DNA of 6,894 nucleotides from Actinomycetota bacterium. GTDB lineage: Bacteria > Actinomycetota > Actinomycetes > Nanopelagicales > Nanopelagicaceae. Both the position numbers and the translations under genes were made by a program. Below are positions 4,535 through 6,894 of this stretch, piece by piece; within the stretch, counting starts at the first letter, position 1; each line of letters begins with the position of its first letter. The notes beneath the pieces are model-generated. The model had not been told where the DNA came from and ran no database searches. It saw nothing but the letters and a program-made list of their open reading frames with translations. The stretch is from positions 1-6,894 of the forward strand of contig WLCY01000030.1 in assembly GCA_009705075.1 (NCBI GenBank), written 5' to 3'.

Positions 4535-6894
4535 ATGTCCGCAGATCCAGGATTCGTCCACTTACACGTTCACACCGAGTATTCGATGCTCGATGGCGCT
4601 GCTCGAGTTGATGAGTTAGTAACTGAAGTCGCAAATCAAGGTATGCCGGCGATTGCGATCACAGATCATGGCAATGTTTTCGGCGCATATGAATTTAATA
4701 AGAAAGCGCTAAAAGCGGGCGTTAAACCAATAATCGGTATCGAAGCTTATGTCGCACCGGAATCTAGATTCGAAAAGAAGCGAGTTAAGTGGGCCGATGG
4801 CGGAGAAGATGACGTTTCGGGCGGTGGTGCCTATACCCACATGACTTTACTGGCAGAGAATAACGATGGCCTTTCAAATCTATTTAAACTTTCTTCACTA
4901 GCTTCACTTGAAGGGTATTACTACAAACCGCGGATGGATCGCGAACTTCTCTCTAAATATGCCAAGGGAATTATTGCCACAACAGGTTGCCCTGGCGGTG
5001 AAGTCCAAACTAGGTTGCGAATGGGCGCCTATAAAGAGGCAAAACAGGCTGCAAGCGAGCTTAGAGATATTTTTGGACCAGAGAATTTCTATCTTGAAAT
5101 TATGGATCATGGAATAGATATTGAAAACCGAGTGAAAACTGATCTTCTAAAACTCGGCAAAGAACTTGGACTGCCACTTCTTGCTACAAATGATCTTCAC
5201 TACACCCGTCACGAAGATGCTGCCTCACATGAAGCTTTGCTCTGTGTGCAATCTGGATCGACACTTGCCGATCCCAAGAGATTTAAATTTGAGAACAGCG
5301 AATTTTATTTAAAGAGCGCAAAAGAGATGAGGGCGCTCTTTTCAGAGATTCCGGAGTCATGTGATAACACATTATTAATTGCAGAGCGATGCAATATAAC
5401 GATGCGAGAAAATGAGAATCTTCTGCCTCGGTATTCGGTTCCAAAAGGTGAAACCGAAGATACTTGGCTTCGCAAGGAGTCGAATATTGGTCTGGCGAAT
5501 CGACTTGATGGAAAGGTAGATGCAAAGTATCAAGAGCGGTTAGATTATGAATTAGAAGTGATGATCAAGATGGGATTTCCCGGCTACTTCTTAGTTGTAG
5601 CAGATCTCTGCTCACATGCTCGCAGCGTTGGAATTCGAGTTGGACCAGGTCGCGGATCAGCGGCTGGATCTTTAGTCTCCTACGCACTTGGAATCACCGC
5701 GCTAGATCCGATAAAGCACGGTCTACTCTTTGAGCGATTCTTAAATCCAGAACGTATTTCTATGCCTGATATCGATTTGGACTTCGATGAGCGTCGTCGT
5801 TCAGAGATGATTTCATATGCGACTACAAAGTATGGCGAGGATCGCGTTGCCCAAATTATTACTTACGGAACCATTAAATCTAAGCAAGCTTTGAAGGATT
5901 CAACTCGCGTACTTGGTTATCCATATGCGAATGGTGACAAGTTAACAAAGGCGCTACCTCCTTCGGTTATGGGTAAAGATATCTCGCTGGCCGGAGTCTT
6001 TGATTCAAAGAATGAAAGATATGGCGAAGCGGGCGAATTTAGAACTCTTTATGAAACAGATCCGGATTCAAAGCGAATTGTGGATACTGCTCTTGGCCTT
6101 GAAGGATTGAAACGGCAGTGGGGCGTCCATGCCGCAGGCGTCATTCTCAGCAAAGAACCGCTACTTGAAATAATCCCAATTCATCGTAGAGAAGCTGATG
6201 GCGCAATAATCACACAATTTGATATGGGTGCCTGCGAATCCATCGGACTCTTAAAGATGGATTTTCTTGGTCTACGAAATCTCTCGGTATTAGATGACTG
6301 TCTTTTAAATATAAAGGCGAATAAAAATATTGATTTAGATTTATCAACTCTTACCCTGGATGATCTAAAGACTTATCAATTACTTGGGCGAGGCGAGACT
6401 CTGGGTGTTTTCCAGCTCGATGGTGGTCCAATGCGGGCCCTGCTTCGCCAGATGAATCCCGATTCTTTCGAAGATATATCCGCCGTAATTGCTTTGTATC
6501 GACCTGGCCCAATGGGCGTTAATGCACATAATGATTATGCCGATCGTAAAAATAAGCGGCAAGAAGTTATTCCTATTCATCCTGAGCTAACCGAAGCACT
6601 TGCTGAAATTTTGGGAGATACCTATGGCTTAATTGTTTATCAAGAACAAGTTATGGCGATTGCCCAGAAAGTTGCGGGCTTTAGTTTAGGTCGAGCAGAT
6701 TTATTGCGAAAAGCCATGGGAAAGAAGAATAAAGATATTCTGGATAAAGAATATGTGAATTTCGAAAAGGGAATGACAGATAACGGTTTCTCGAAATCGG
6801 CAATAGATAAATTGTGGGAGACCCTAATCCCGTTCTCTGACTATGCATTCAACCGCGCACATAGCGCCGGCTACGGCATGGTTTCTTATTGGAC
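4535..6894 (+). CDS. dnaE: DNA polymerase III alpha subunit (DnaE1 type), 3' part cut off by window edge
   Basis: Replicative C-family DNA polymerase. 786 codons are present of about 1180 expected; the tau- and beta-binding C-terminal region is missing. The PHP domain opens the protein ([13 protein letters not shown] at 9-21) and all nine metal-ligand positions appear intact: H11, H13, D20, H45, E70, H102, C152, D220, H222. The polymerase core shows [11 protein letters not shown], the [15 protein letters not shown] loop, the catalytic aspartates D414 and D416 in [10 protein letters not shown], the [13 protein letters not shown] motif, the third catalytic aspartate D576 in [18 protein letters not shown], and [14 protein letters not shown] at the right edge. 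In mycobacterial DnaE1 an intact PHP site provides 3'-5' proofreading, so the same is predicted here. The N-terminus ([17 protein letters not shown]) matches actinobacterial DnaE without extension, supporting ATG 4535 despite the missing Shine-Dalgarno. Confidence 0.98.
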   Translation, partial: MSADPGFVHLHVHTEYSMLDGAARVDELVTEVANQGMPAIAITDHGNVFGAYEFNKKALKAGVKPIIGIEAYVAPESRFEKKRVKWADGGEDDVSGGGAYTHMTLLAENNDGLSNLFKLSSLASLEGYYYKPRMDRELLSKYAKGIIATTGCPGGEVQTRLRMGAYKEAKQAASELRDIFGPENFYLEIMDHGIDIENRVKTDLLKLGKELGLPLLATNDLHYTRHEDAASHEALLCVQSGSTLADPKRFKFENSEFYLKSAKEMRALFSEIPESCDNTLLIAERCNITMRENENLLPRYSVPKGETEDTWLRKESNIGLANRLDGKVDAKYQERLDYELEVMIKMGFPGYFLVVADLCSHARSVGIRVGPGRGSAAGSLVSYALGITALDPIKHGLLFERFLNPERISMPDIDLDFDERRRSEMISYATTKYGEDRVAQIITYGTIKSKQALKDSTRVLGYPYANGDKLTKALPPSVMGKDISLAGVFDSKNERYGEAGEFRTLYETDPDSKRIVDTALGLEGLKRQWGVHAAGVILSKEPLLEIIPIHRREADGAIITQFDMGACESIGLLKMDFLGLRNLSVLDDCLLNIKANKNIDLDLSTLTLDDLKTYQLLGRGETLGVFQLDGGPMRALLRQMNPDSFEDISAVIALYRPGPMGVNAHNDYADRKNKRQEVIPIHPELTEALAEILGDTYGLIVYQEQVMAIAQKVAGFSLGRADLLRKAMGKKNKDILDKEYVNFEKGMTDNGFSKSAIDKLWETLIPFSDYAFNRAHSAGYGMVSYW

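Noticed and set aside
5283..5525. A minus-strand 80-codon frame within dnaE; a second one at 6380-6580.
   Set aside because: Both are shadows of the continuous dnaE frame with no recognisable features.

Overview
The window is a chromosomal housekeeping segment, most likely from a small-genome, low-GC actinobacterium. GC is in the mid-40s percent, judged by eye from sampled lines. The actinobacterial assignment rests on four things: the gene set ileS / TraR-DksA-like gene / lspA / rluD-type gene / dnaE, which I recall lying close together in Streptomyces and partly in Mycobacterium; an isoleucyl-tRNA synthetase of the eukaryote-like type; a T-box leader with an ultra-short Stem I on ileS, a layout known from actinobacterial ileS leaders; and a DksA-like protein with a Lys/Ala/Pro-rich tail. 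Low GC, tight packing and near-absent Shine-Dalgarno sites suggest a streamlined aquatic lineage such as the freshwater acI group (Nanopelagicales), but that placement is inference.

Layout. Bases 1-1965 (minus strand) hold the first 655 codons of ileS; the gene runs off the left edge. Bases 1966-2258 are a divergent intergenic region. On the minus strand it carries the ileS promoter and a T-box riboswitch with Stem I, Stem II, Stem III, a T-box/antisequestrator and a possible competing sequestrator hairpin. There is no intrinsic terminator before ileS, so control is probably at translation. On the plus strand the same region carries a weak promoter for the rightward genes. Bases 2259-4521 hold three tightly packed genes: a TraR/DksA-type C4 zinc-finger protein, lspA (lipoprotein signal peptidase) and an RluD-family 23S rRNA pseudouridine synthase. 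Bases 4535-6894 hold the first 786 codons of dnaE (replicative DNA polymerase III alpha), cut by the right edge; it appears to have its own leaderless promoter.

How the parts relate. ileS charges tRNA-Ile, and its leader should sense uncharged tRNA-Ile and release the ribosome binding site when isoleucine charging falls. The rightward cluster combines a putative RNA polymerase-binding regulator, lipoprotein maturation, rRNA modification and DNA replication; these look co-located rather than part of one pathway.

I see no mobile element, CRISPR array, tRNA/rRNA gene or novel defence-type system. The points most worth a second look are the ileS leader, with two in-frame starts each behind its own Shine-Dalgarno; the swapped HIGH motif (GTHH) of IleRS; the leaderless dnaE start; and the uncertain lspA start.
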